Source of the DNA: an uncultured Prevotella sp.
Lineage (GTDB): Bacteria; Bacteroidota; Bacteroidia; Bacteroidales; Bacteroidaceae
DNA length: 20,962 nucleotides
Reading direction: 5' to 3'
NCBI RefSeq assembly: GCF_900549175.1
Contig: NZ_URNN01000051.1
Coordinates: 1-20,962 of the forward strand
Within the stretch, counting starts at the first letter, position 1; every line of letters begins with the position of its first letter. The notes under the pieces were generated by a model. It was not told the DNA's origin. It worked only from the letters and a program-made list of their open reading frames with translations, and searched no databases. Shown here piece by piece: positions 1-7,300 of the stretch. A program made the translations under genes and the position numbers.

Positions 1-63
1 ATTTCGAGAAAAAAGAAATGTTAAATTTTAGGAATTATTCTGACAGAAAGACATGTTTCTTCG

Positions 64-166
64 GACATAAAGACATGTTTTTTAGACAGAAAGACAGAAA
101 AAGAATATGTCCCTAAAAATATGCTTTTTATGTCTTTATGCCCAAAACCAAACATGTCTTTATGTC
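64..166. repeat. Nested foldback repeat at the 3' end of the nucleotidyltransferase gene
   Basis: Outer arms 64-80 and 150-166 are a perfect 17-bp inverted repeat (left arm gacataaagacatgttt). Inside them, 87-103 and 124-140 pair at 15 of 17 positions, leaving a 20-nt loop. The right outer arm touches the stop codon of the minus-strand nucleotidyltransferase gene (166-168), so its transcript would run straight into this hairpin. Related motifs (gaaagacatgttt, agacagaaagaca) continue to about position 43. Positions 101-114 are the exact reverse complement of 3235-3248 in the larger foldback element. It could serve as a transcript 3' end, but no U-tract follows it. A dispersed repeat is equally likely. 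Confidence 0.7.
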
Positions 167-1296
167 TAATAAACCCATCTATATGCAAATCTATAGATAA
201 GTCGCAAGCAGAAATGCCATATTCGGAAAAAAGGTTCGCACAGACATTCGGAAGGAAAGAAACGGCAGAGCCTGATATCCCTGTAAAGCCTCGCAATGTT
301 GCGCTGCAACGGTGTAGGATGCGCACTGGTCAAAACACGCGTGTCGTACTTTCCGAAATTTCCGCCAAGCATAATCTCATCCACCAGCAACCGGCCAAGC
401 CTTTCGTCCGGCACAGAAATCATACAGTCACGGTCGAGCATGAACACCCTCTCCATCACCCACATGACGGCACGGGAGAAGTCATATAGTCCGAAACGCG
501 AAATAGTGGCTTCCAACTCCGCCCTAACCCGTTCGTCAGCCATCAACCGCTCCCTGTTAGTCACCAACAGATAATAATAGTCGACAAACTGCTTCAGCCC
601 CACCCCTTTGTGCAAGAAATGATTGAACATATGGGTAAGCTGGAACACCACGTTGAACTCAAACGTAGGCACGACAACACTCCCGGCACCTTCAGGCAGG
701 TCGATCTTATTGGCTTGACAGGCATCAAAATTCATACGGAACCACTTCTGAAGCCTGTGATTGTGTATGGGATTGAACATGAAAGAAGGCCGGTAGTGCA
801 CCTCTACAGGCACATCGCCGCACCAATTCCACTCGATGTGGTGATAGTATATCTTTCCACCCACACTGTCTCTTACTGCAAAATCAATGATACGCCAGCA
901 TCCGCCGTCAAGCCATACATCGATGTCGCCCGGTGTCCGCGCCATCGGGTCGGGATAGACAACGGCATTGCCCTGCCCCTTCAATATGCAAGTGCGAAAC
1001 CCCCAGTACCCAAACCTAAAGACAACAAATGCCGTCGCCTCGTTTACGGTCCGGTTGCGCTGCTCTATCTGACTGCATGCGGCCTCCCATTCGAGCACAA
1101 CGTCCCGCGGTGGCCACTGCTCAGCCGGCAACCGCATCAACCCCGCCCTGCACACGCCCACAACGGCCTGCTTACGCGCCATATCAAAAAGCGCGCGCCA
1201 CTCGTCTGCCGTAATGGCGCGCGAAAACTTGTCACGCCGCCCTAAAGCGACCTGCAGGAGTTCGAAAAACACTTCAGTCATAGAGAAACCATTCAT
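166..1296 (-). CDS. Nucleotidyltransferase family protein (NTP_transf_5-like)
   Basis: A 376-residue protein. The recognisable part is around residues 105-130: an LKG stretch, then YPDP, R and GDIDVWL. This is the KG...YPxPxxR..(G)DID signature of the NTP_transf_5 (PF14907) group, whose two Asp (about D124 and D126) would bind the metal in a nucleotidyltransferase fold. The family often lies near surface-polysaccharide genes and its substrates are largely unknown, so no reaction is assigned. No signal peptide is visible; the C-terminal ~40 residues are rich in Arg, Phe and Tyr. The start was chosen at ATG 1296-1294, which overlaps the carbonic anhydrase stop as TGATG and suggests coupled translation. 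A TTG at 1302 and an ATG at 1281 are alternatives. It is the last gene of a three-gene operon. Confidence 0.72.
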   Translation of the reverse strand: MNGFSMTEVFFELLQVALGRRDKFSRAITADEWRALFDMARKQAVVGVCRAGLMRLPAEQWPPRDVVLEWEAACSQIEQRNRTVNEATAFVVFRFGYWGFRTCILKGQGNAVVYPDPMARTPGDIDVWLDGGCWRIIDFAVRDSVGGKIYYHHIEWNWCGDVPVEVHYRPSFMFNPIHNHRLQKWFRMNFDACQANKIDLPEGAGSVVVPTFEFNVVFQLTHMFNHFLHKGVGLKQFVDYYYLLVTNRERLMADERVRAELEATISRFGLYDFSRAVMWVMERVFMLDRDCMISVPDERLGRLLVDEIMLGGNFGKYDTRVLTSAHPTPLQRNIARLYRDIRLCRFFPSECLCEPFFRIWHFCLRLIYRFAYRWVY

Positions 1297-1838
1297 CAAC
1301 AAACCGATGTGAGTTCTCCTGTGACGGAGTCGATGATAAACCCGCGCACGTTGACATCGCCGGGAACGAGAGGATGGTTGCGTATGCAGTCAACCGTCTT
1401 GCGTACCGACTCATCCGTGTCGTGGAAGCCTTCGAGCCATTCGTCAAGATGTATTCCGCAATGGCGTATGGTGGCAAGCGTCTCCTCCGTTATTCCGCGC
1501 TGCTTCATCTGTGATATCATTTCTCCGCCGTCCATGTGGCAGGCACCGCAGGTGGTATGGGCGATGACCATTATCTCGTTCACGCCAAGCTCATATATCG
1601 CCACAAGCAGACTGCGGATGTTGCTGTCGAAAGGATTGAGGATGGTGCCGCCGGCATTCTTTATCAGCTTCGCGTCGCCATTCTTTATGCCCAGTGCCGC
1701 CGGCAACAGTTCTGTCAGGCGGGTGTCCATACATGAGAGTATGGCCAGCTTCTTGTCGGGATACTTGCTCGTTATATACTTCTCGTAGCCGCGGTCGGCC
1801 ACAAACTTACGGTTGAATTCAAGAATTTCATTTATCAT
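1296..1838 (-). CDS. Beta-class carbonic anhydrase
   Basis: Interconverts CO2 and bicarbonate in the cytoplasm. The 180-residue length fits the short bacterial beta-CA class (PF00484). The zinc site is complete: C36 and D38-R40 in SCMDTR, then H94 and C97 in HTTCGAC. Asp38 and Arg40 form the usual Asp-Arg catalytic dyad. KNAGG at 60-64 and SLLVAIYELGV at 76-86 are further family landmarks. No signal peptide is seen. Its ATG (1838-1836) lies inside the end of the upstream flavoprotein gene, an 11-bp overlap, and its stop overlaps the next gene's ATG, so it is the middle of a translationally linked trio. The trio has no obvious common pathway. Family assignment is firm; the physiological role (bicarbonate supply, pH) is general family knowledge. 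Confidence 0.93.
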   Translation of the reverse strand: MINEILEFNRKFVADRGYEKYITSKYPDKKLAILSCMDTRLTELLPAALGIKNGDAKLIKNAGGTILNPFDSNIRSLLVAIYELGVNEIMVIAHTTCGACHMDGGEMISQMKQRGITEETLATIRHCGIHLDEWLEGFHDTDESVRKTVDCIRNHPLVPGDVNVRGFIIDSVTGELTSVC

Positions 1839-3150
1839 AGTTGTCCGGTTTTATAGATTGACTAAAACTTTTCTGATACTTATCGCCGACAGCCCGCGCC
1901 ACCACATACCCCATTGTCCAGGCCGCCTGCAAATTGAATCCGCCGGTTATGGCATCCACATCAAGCACCTCGCCGGCGAAATACAGTCCGGAGTGTTTCC
2001 TGCACTCCAATGTACGCGGGTCGACCTCGCCGAGCGACACGCCGCCGCAGGTGACGAACTCCTCCTTAAACCTGTTCTTGCCGTCTACACGATAACGGCT
2101 GTTAACGAGCGTTTCGACAAGGCGGTTCATGCCCTTGCGCCCCAATTCGCCCCACCGCATGGCAGGATTCAGCCCGCAACCGGCAAGCAGATACTGCCAG
2201 AGACGGTTGTTCAACTGTCGGGGATACAGCGATGAGAGCTGCCTCTGCGGATGGCCGACGGCAAACGCGGCGAGCGCCTCCTGGGCCTCCTGGCCGGTGG
2301 CATCGCCAAACCAGTTGATGCACAGTTCGGCACGATAGTCGTTGTCGTGCAACAGTCGTGCGGCATACGACGACAACTTCAGTATGGCCGGACCGCTCAT
2401 GCCCCAATGCGTGATGAGCAACGGCCCCGAAGCACGCAGTTTTGTTCCGGTCAGTCCGGCGGTGACGTCGGCCACCACCGTACCCGACATTTCCGTTATG
2501 CCGCATCCGGGCAGGCACAGGCTGAAGAGCGACGGCACGGGCGACACCGTGTCCACTGAAAGCTGTCGGAGCATGTCAAGCCCCGACAGCTTCTGACTGC
2601 CCCCCGTGGTGACAATCACCACATCGTAAGTTTCCGACCTAACGTCATCAGGCGACAGAGCATCAGCCGGTCGTGCCACCACCGAAAACCGCTCTCCGCC
2701 GGCAGCCCCCGATTCAAGGGCCGCGCCGCCAAGAGGAACAATGTCAACCACCCGGCACCCCGTAAGCAGCCTTACCCCACCCCGGTGCATCAGCCGCGTG
2801 AGCGTGCCCACTATCTCCATGGCATCCTGCGACTGCGGAAACACACAACAGTCATCCTGCGTAACAAGTCTTACACCTTCACGTTCAAACCACGCGCAGA
2901 CATCCTCATGACCGAAAACCCTCAACAGGCGCTTCATCAGCCGCTCTCCACGCGGATAGACGGCTGCAAGCCCCCTCACCTCTGCAAACGAGTTGGTAAG
3001 GTTGCAACGGCCTCCGCCCGTCACGGCCACCTTTGCCAGCGGTTTGCGGCCGCTCTCATAAACGGTGACATGTGCCTGCGGACATATCTTCTTAAGGTTC
3101 ACGGCAGCAAAACATCCCGCCGCCCCTGCACCTATTATGGCTATTCTCAT
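1828..3150 (-). CDS. FAD-dependent oxidoreductase, HI0933/YhiN/BaiN family
   Basis: A 440-residue flavoprotein. The N-terminus has a Rossmann dinucleotide motif GAGAAG (residues 7-12) directly after the first strand, followed by TGGGRCNLTN at 44-53, diagnostic of the HI0933-like family (PF03486, TIGR00275). Near the end a GEVLDVDAITGGFN...A stretch (about 388-410) is the second conserved FAD-contact segment. The reaction is uncertain: members include the bile-acid enzyme BaiN and many uncharacterised proteins. The open frame extends upstream to 3231, but the extra 27 residues run into a palindromic repeat and across the promoter, so the start is placed at ATG 3150-3148, just before the Rossmann strand. 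It is first of three overlapping genes. The promoter sits so close that the mRNA may be leaderless. Confidence 0.88.
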   Translation of the reverse strand: MRIAIIGAGAAGCFAAVNLKKICPQAHVTVYESGRKPLAKVAVTGGGRCNLTNSFAEVRGLAAVYPRGERLMKRLLRVFGHEDVCAWFEREGVRLVTQDDCCVFPQSQDAMEIVGTLTRLMHRGGVRLLTGCRVVDIVPLGGAALESGAAGGERFSVVARPADALSPDDVRSETYDVVIVTTGGSQKLSGLDMLRQLSVDTVSPVPSLFSLCLPGCGITEMSGTVVADVTAGLTGTKLRASGPLLITHWGMSGPAILKLSSYAARLLHDNDYRAELCINWFGDATGQEAQEALAAFAVGHPQRQLSSLYPRQLNNRLWQYLLAGCGLNPAMRWGELGRKGMNRLVETLVNSRYRVDGKNRFKEEFVTCGGVSLGEVDPRTLECRKHSGLYFAGEVLDVDAITGGFNLQAAWTMGYVVARAVGDKYQKSFSQSIKPDNYDK

Positions 3151-3154
3151 GGTG

Positions 3155-3183
3155 CAAAGATAATAAATAAAAATGATTGACAA
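3155..3183 (-). promoter_or_regulatory. Bacteroidetes-type promoter for the flavoprotein operon
   Basis: On the minus strand, TATCTTTG (3162-3155) matches the -7 consensus TAnnTTTG, and TTG (3183-3181) lies 18 nt upstream as the -33 element. Only CACC separates the -7 element from the ATG at 3150, so transcription should begin at or very near the start codon. Confidence 0.6.
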
Positions 3184-3200
3184 CAAGAAAAAGACATAAA

Positions 3201-3351
3201 AAGGCTGTGTCAAAATCAGGTTCATACACACGGTAGGGACATATTCTTGTATTTGTCCGTCTAATAAATGTTGAATATCAACATGTTACGAGCGGACAAA
3301 TACAAGAACATGTCCCTACAAATCTAATGAGCCGAATTTTGATACAGCCTT
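3201..3351. repeat. 151-bp imperfect palindrome (MITE-like foldback element)
   Basis: The whole segment is symmetric about position 3276. Outer arms 3201-3216 and 3336-3351 match at 15 of 16 positions (aaggctgtgtcaaaat against its complement). Equal 16-nt spacers follow. Inner arms 3233-3260 and 3292-3319 match at 26 of 28. A 7-bp hairpin with a 3-nt loop (3268-3284) sits at the apex, flanked by 7 nt on each side. It contains no gene. It lies between the ferritin stop and the flavoprotein promoter, so it may also end the ferritin transcript. The GGCTGTGTCAAAA-like ends resemble transposon termini I associate with Bacteroidetes insertion sequences (from memory). No clear target duplication was found. 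Confidence 0.8.
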
Positions 3352-3376
3352 CAAAAAGATATTTTATATCATGCCA

Positions 3377-3859
3377 TTACTGACGGCTGCCATACTGCTG
3401 GTCGAGATTGAAAATGGCCGAATCGCCCATCTTCTTGATGCGGTCTACGATGCCCGAAGCCGTAGCCTCTTCCTCCACCTGCTCGCGAACGAAGCCCCAG
3501 AGGAAATCCTGTGTAGCCTTATCCTTCTCGGCAGAAGCGATGTCCACCAGTTCGTCTATCCAGCGCGAAACCTTGCACTCGTGTGCATATACCTGCTCAA
3601 ACACTTCAAGCGGTGTACCCCACTGTGTGGGCACGGCGTCAATCTGGCCTACAACAGCCGTTCCGCCACGCTTGATGACATAGTCTGCCATCTGATAGGC
3701 ATGGTCCATTTCCTCCTGCGACTGCTTCTTCATCCATGTTGCGAAACCGGTGAAGCCCTCCTTGTCAAAATAGAAAGCCATTGAAAGATAGAGATTGGCC
3801 GACCATATCTCTCTTGCAATCTGCGCATTTATTGCGTCCTGTAATTTCTGTGTAATCAT
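3377..3859 (-). CDS. ftnA: Bacterial non-heme ferritin (FtnA-type)
   Basis: Forms a 24-subunit iron-storage shell that oxidises Fe(II). The 160-residue length and four-helix pattern fit the family. Ferroxidase ligands fall at the same numbers as in E. coli FtnA: E17, Y24, E49/E50, H53, E94, Q127 and E130. This argues for an active ferritin rather than a bacterioferritin or Dps; no haem-ligand Met is evident at the position bacterioferritin uses. Cytoplasmic, no signal peptide. It stands alone, divergent from kdsA, with 276 bp between the start codons. I did not find a convincing -7 element on its own strand. The 151-bp palindrome beginning 26 bp after its stop may end the transcript. Confidence 0.93.
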   Translation of the reverse strand: MITQKLQDAINAQIAREIWSANLYLSMAFYFDKEGFTGFATWMKKQSQEEMDHAYQMADYVIKRGGTAVVGQIDAVPTQWGTPLEVFEQVYAHECKVSRWIDELVDIASAEKDKATQDFLWGFVREQVEEEATASGIVDRIKKMGDSAIFNLDQQYGSRQ

Positions 3860-4135
3860 AATTCTAATGTTTTTTTAATGAATAACTCTACGACAAAATA
3901 AGCAAAAGCCATACCAAAGACATGGTTTGCCAATATGGCAGAACTATTTAAATGTATTTTAAACCTGTGTAACATTTTTGAATGATTCATCTGACATTCC
4001 GGGTGACAGAGCGACATTCCGTCTTTCACATTCAAGGAAAAATCATTTTCTTTATCCTGCCTGTGTGTAATCTCATGTTTTTATTGTACTTTTGCATTCA
4101 GAATACATTATATATAATATACACACAACAAGATA
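3860..4135. other. Divergent intergenic region, ferritin / kdsA
   Basis: This 276-bp A+T-rich gap must hold promoters for both flanking genes. The kdsA side has a -7 match at 4087-4094. A 9-bp direct repeat gacattccg occurs at 3993-4001 and 4013-4021, exactly 20 bp apart, upstream of that promoter. No gene or RNA structure was recognised. Confidence 0.55.
4087..4094 (+). promoter_or_regulatory. Candidate -7 element for kdsA
   Basis: TACTTTTG matches the Bacteroidetes -7 consensus TAnnTTTG and would give a leader of about 35 nt before the kdsA ATG. No good TTG stands at the expected -33 distance, so the promoter is either weak or activator-dependent. Confidence 0.5.
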
Positions 4136-4891
4136 ATGGAAACAACCATCATAGCCGGCCCTTGCGTCATCGAATCGGCCGAGCTTTTAGACACCGTGGC
4201 ACGTGAACTGGTGAGAATAAACCGGGAGCTCGGCACCGACATCATCTTCAAGGCATCGTTCGACAAGGCCAACCGCACATCCGTCACTTCGTTCCGCGGT
4301 CCGGGTCTGGAGAAAGGCATGCAGATGCTGGCCGACATAAAGAGCCGCTACGCACTGCGCATACTGACAGACATACACGAGAGCTGGCAGGCCGCCCCCG
4401 TGGCCGAAGTGGCCGACGTGTTGCAGATACCGGCTTTCCTCTGCCGTCAGACCGACCTGCTCGTGGCTGCGGCACGTACGGGTCGCACGGTGAACATCAA
4501 GAAAGCCCAATTTCTGAGCGGCCAGGACATGCGCTACCCTGTGGAGAAGGCGCGCGATGCCGGTGCAAAGGACATCTGGCTGACGGAACGCGGCAACATT
4601 TACGGATACAACAATCTGGTTGTCGACTTCCGAAACATTGACGACATGCTTCAGATTGTGCCCACCGTCATCATGGACTGCACCCACAGTGTTCAGCGAC
4701 CGGGTGGCGCCGGCGGCAAGACCGGCGGCGACCGTCGTTTCGTGCCGCAGATGGCGATGGCAGCCAAAGCTTTCGGTGCTACGGGATGGTTCTTCGAGGT
4801 TCACCCCGATCCGGACAAGGGTCTGAGCGATGCCGCCAACATGCTGGAACTTGGAAAACTGGAAGGGGTAGTGAAGGGACTTCGTTTTTAG
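4136..4891 (+). CDS. kdsA: 3-deoxy-8-phosphooctulonate synthase (Kdo-8-P synthase)
   Basis: Condenses phosphoenolpyruvate with arabinose 5-phosphate to make Kdo 8-phosphate, the committed step to the Kdo sugar of lipopolysaccharide. The 251-residue TIM-barrel protein has the family motifs IAGPCVIES (6-14), KASFDKANR (39-47) and FEVHPDPDKGLSD (220-232). It is the metal-dependent type: C10, H184, E221 and D232 correspond, one residue off, to the Aquifex aeolicus ligands C11, H185, E222 and D233. The metal-independent E. coli enzyme has Asn in place of that Cys. It is shorter than E. coli KdsA (284) but otherwise intact. kdsD, which supplies its arabinose 5-phosphate substrate, follows 172 bp downstream on the same strand. 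Confidence 0.96.
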   Translation: METTIIAGPCVIESAELLDTVARELVRINRELGTDIIFKASFDKANRTSVTSFRGPGLEKGMQMLADIKSRYALRILTDIHESWQAAPVAEVADVLQIPAFLCRQTDLLVAAARTGRTVNIKKAQFLSGQDMRYPVEKARDAGAKDIWLTERGNIYGYNNLVVDFRNIDDMLQIVPTVIMDCTHSVQRPGGAGGKTGGDRRFVPQMAMAAKAFGATGWFFEVHPDPDKGLSDAANMLELGKLEGVVKGLRF

Positions 4892-4931
4892 GAGTTAAAG
4901 GAGTTATCGCTCTTTTTAGGAGTTAAAGGAG
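4885..4931 (+). repeat. Two-copy 19-bp direct repeat at the end of kdsA
   Basis: tttttaggagttaaaggag occurs perfectly at 4885-4903 and 4913-4931 (period 28 bp). The first copy overlaps the final kdsA codon and stop. Between and after the copies, tcgctc (4907-4912) and gagcga (4929-4934) can pair, so a weak hairpin is also possible. Confidence 0.75.
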
Positions 4932-5009
4932 CGAAAGCCAATACCGGCATAAAGAATGGCGGTTGTGAGTTATAAAGAAATAGAGAAATAAAAAAAACAA
5001 TTCCCTTCA

Positions 5010-5043
5010 CCAACTCTGTCGCTCCCCCTTTGGGGGGAGTTGG
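5010..5043 (+). repeat. G+C-rich hairpin just upstream of kdsD
   Basis: ccaact (5010-5015) pairs with agttgg (5038-5043), and ccccc (5024-5028) pairs with ggggg (5033-5037) around a 4-nt loop, with an 8-nt bulge on the left side. It ends 20 nt before the chosen kdsD ATG and could affect ribosome access or separate kdsA from kdsD. Similar C-run/G-run hairpins recur between genes in Bacteroidales, in my recollection. Confidence 0.6.
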
Positions 5044-5063
5044 AGGGGGCCGGGATGTATATT

Positions 5064-6011
5064 ATGACAACAAGAGAATACGCGATACAATGTATCAAAG
5101 ATGAGGCCGAGGCACTGCTTGACCTCATTCCAAAGATGGACGAGAATCTCGACCGTGCAGTGGAATTGATATACAGCTGCCACGGCAAAGTGATAATAAC
5201 AGGTGTGGGCAAAAGCGGACACATAGGTGCCAAGATAGCAGCGACGTTGTCGAGCACCGGCACACCGTCGTTCTTCATCAATCCACTCGATGTGTTTCAC
5301 GGCGACCTCGGCGTGATGACACGCGATGACGTCGTTCTGGCCATATCAAACTCCGGACAGACCGACGAGCTGCTGCGGTTCATCCCTATGGTGCTGCACA
5401 TGCAGATACCCATCATCGGCATGAGCGGCAACCCGCAATCGCTACTCGCCAAATATTCCACCTGCCATCTGAACGTGAGCGTGAAGAAAGAGGCCTGCCC
5501 GCTCAACCTCGCCCCCACAAGCAGCACCACGGCCATGCTGGCCATGGGGGACGCGCTGGCAGTGGCACTGATGGAACGCCGAAACTTCCGCCCGCAGGAT
5601 TTTGCGCAATTCCATCCCGGAGGCGAACTGGGCAAGCGTCTGCTCACCACGGCACAAGACGTGATGCGCACCACCGACCTGCCGGTGATTAGCCCTGACA
5701 TGCACCTCGGCGAAGCCGTCATTCTTGTGAGCAAAGGCAAGCTGGGACTGGGTGTTGCCGTATCCGATGACCAGATAGCCGGCCTCATCACCGATGGAGA
5801 CATACGCCGCGCCATGGAAAGATGGCAGGCCGAATTTTTCGACCATACCGTAGCCGACATCATGACCGTAACCCCCAAAACAGTATCGCCACAAACGAAG
5901 ATTTCCGAGATACAGGCCATCATGAACCGTTATAAGGTGCACAGTGTGCTTGTCATCGACAGCAAGCGCCGTTTGCTCGGAGTGGTTGACCATTATGCGT
6001 GCATGGTATAA
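5064..6011 (+). CDS. kdsD: Arabinose-5-phosphate isomerase (SIS + tandem CBS)
   Basis: Converts ribulose 5-phosphate to arabinose 5-phosphate, the substrate of KdsA. The 315-residue protein has a SIS domain (about 35-170; GVGKSG at 47-52, SNSGQTDE at 95-102) and two CBS domains (about 197-255 and 262-312). The catalytic set described for E. coli KdsD (K59, E111, E152, H193) appears here at a constant offset of nine: K50, E102, E143, H184. The start was placed at ATG 5064 because MTTREYAIQ aligns with the usual N-terminus. ATG 5055 and TTG 5040 are in frame upstream, the latter inside a hairpin. The next gene starts 17 nt after its stop, so kdsD, the PLD gene and the acyltransferase gene are probably one transcript. 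Confidence 0.95.
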   Translation: MTTREYAIQCIKDEAEALLDLIPKMDENLDRAVELIYSCHGKVIITGVGKSGHIGAKIAATLSSTGTPSFFINPLDVFHGDLGVMTRDDVVLAISNSGQTDELLRFIPMVLHMQIPIIGMSGNPQSLLAKYSTCHLNVSVKKEACPLNLAPTSSTTAMLAMGDALAVALMERRNFRPQDFAQFHPGGELGKRLLTTAQDVMRTTDLPVISPDMHLGEAVILVSKGKLGLGVAVSDDQIAGLITDGDIRRAMERWQAEFFDHTVADIMTVTPKTVSPQTKISEIQAIMNRYKVHSVLVIDSKRRLLGVVDHYACMV

Positions 6012-6028
6012 AAAATCAGAATATAATA

Positions 6029-7291
6029 ATGAGACAGCATTTGCTCATCGCCGCATTACTGCTGATATGCACGTCAGGAATGTGCGGCGAGACCAGCGAT
6101 TCGACTATCGTCAGAATACTTGAGAAAGAGGGTGTGAACTTCTCGCACAACAACAGAGTGACACTGCTCACCACGGGTAAGGAGAAGTTTGACGACATGT
6201 TCAAGGCCATCCGGCAGGCCCGCAGCAGCATACATCTGGAATACTTCAACTTCCGTAACGACTCGATTGCATCGGAACTGTTCAACCTGCTGCGCGAGAA
6301 AGTGAAGGAGGGGGTGGAAGTAAGGGCGCTGTTCGACGGATTCGGCAACGACTCCAACAACCGGCCCCTGCTCAAAAAACATGTGGAAGCACTGAGAAAG
6401 GACGGCGTGAGGATATACGAGTTTGACCCCATACGCTTTCCCTGGGTCAACCATGTGTTCAACCGCGACCACCGGAAGATTGTGGTCATAGACGGCAGCA
6501 TAGCCTACACCGGAGGCATGAACGTGGCCGACTACTACATCAACGGCACCGAACAGGTGGGCGAATGGCACGACATGCACTGCCGCATAGAGGGCGGAGC
6601 CGTCAACGAGTTGCAGATGATATTCTCACGTATGTGGGAGAAGGTGACGGGCGAAGACATCTGGCGTCCCGAGTATTTCCGCGCCTACACACCGGAGGAG
6701 TTTACCGGTCTGAAGCCTGACACTACCGTCACCGCCGGCCATAAGATGGTGGGCATCATCAACCGCGAGCCGCGCAAGACGAACAAAATCATCAGAACGT
6801 TCTATCTCGGCGCCATCGACAGTGCGCAAGACTCAATAAAGCTGATAAACCCGTATCTCACGCTCAACCGCAAGCTGAAGCGGTCGATAAGGAATGCCGT
6901 CAAGCGCGGAGTGAAAGTGGAGATAATGCTTGCAGCCAAAAGCGACATTCCGCTCACTCCCGACTGTGCGTTCTACAACGTGCACAAGCTCATGAAGAAG
7001 GGTGTCGACGTGTGGCTGTACCAGCCGGGCTTCCATCACACCAAGGTGATAATGGTGGACGGGCGCTTCTGCACCGTAGGCAGTGCCAACCTCGACGCCC
7101 GCAGCCTGAGAATGGACTACGAGGAAAACGCCGTGATAATAGACGCACACACAACAAAGGAGCTTGACAACCTCTTTGAACGCGACAAACGTGAAAGTGT
7201 CTACCTCACGGAAGAGGTGTGGGACGAGTTCCGCACGCCGTGGCAAAAGTTCAGGGGATGGTTTGCCCATCTGCTCGCACCGTTTCTTTAA
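6029..7291 (+). CDS. Exported phospholipase D-like protein (cardiolipin synthase-like)
   Basis: A 420-residue member of the PLD superfamily with two complete HxKx4D motifs, H148-K150-D155 and H337-K339-D344, each followed by a G-x-x-N/S patch (GGMN and GSANLDARS). The pattern is close to ClsA-type cardiolipin synthases, which transfer phosphatidyl groups. Canonical ClsA begins with two membrane helices. Here a Sec-like signal (MRQHLLIAALLLICTSGMCG) leads straight into the catalytic part, so the active site should lie outside the cytoplasm. The start at ATG 6029 is preferred over an in-frame GTG at 5999 because it gives a clean signal peptide and does not overlap kdsD. Substrate is not provable from sequence: cardiolipin synthase, phospholipase or transphosphatidylase are possible. 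The acyltransferase gene begins 9 nt downstream. Confidence 0.85.
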   Translation: MRQHLLIAALLLICTSGMCGETSDSTIVRILEKEGVNFSHNNRVTLLTTGKEKFDDMFKAIRQARSSIHLEYFNFRNDSIASELFNLLREKVKEGVEVRALFDGFGNDSNNRPLLKKHVEALRKDGVRIYEFDPIRFPWVNHVFNRDHRKIVVIDGSIAYTGGMNVADYYINGTEQVGEWHDMHCRIEGGAVNELQMIFSRMWEKVTGEDIWRPEYFRAYTPEEFTGLKPDTTVTAGHKMVGIINREPRKTNKIIRTFYLGAIDSAQDSIKLINPYLTLNRKLKRSIRNAVKRGVKVEIMLAAKSDIPLTPDCAFYNVHKLMKKGVDVWLYQPGFHHTKVIMVDGRFCTVGSANLDARSLRMDYEENAVIIDAHTTKELDNLFERDKRESVYLTEEVWDEFRTPWQKFRGWFAHLLAPFL

Positions 7292-7300
7292 AAGAAAAAA

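Noticed and set aside
3151..3231. A 27-residue N-terminal extension of the flavoprotein (hydrophobic, signal-like)
   Set aside because: It runs through the predicted promoter and into the palindromic repeat, while the Rossmann motif begins right after ATG 3150. The hydrophobic look comes from A+T-rich noncoding DNA.
3860..3960. A ferritin promoter at CAAAATAA (3893-3900, minus strand)
   Set aside because: It misses one fixed base of the -7 consensus and has no -33 TTG at a proper distance, so it was not listed as a feature.
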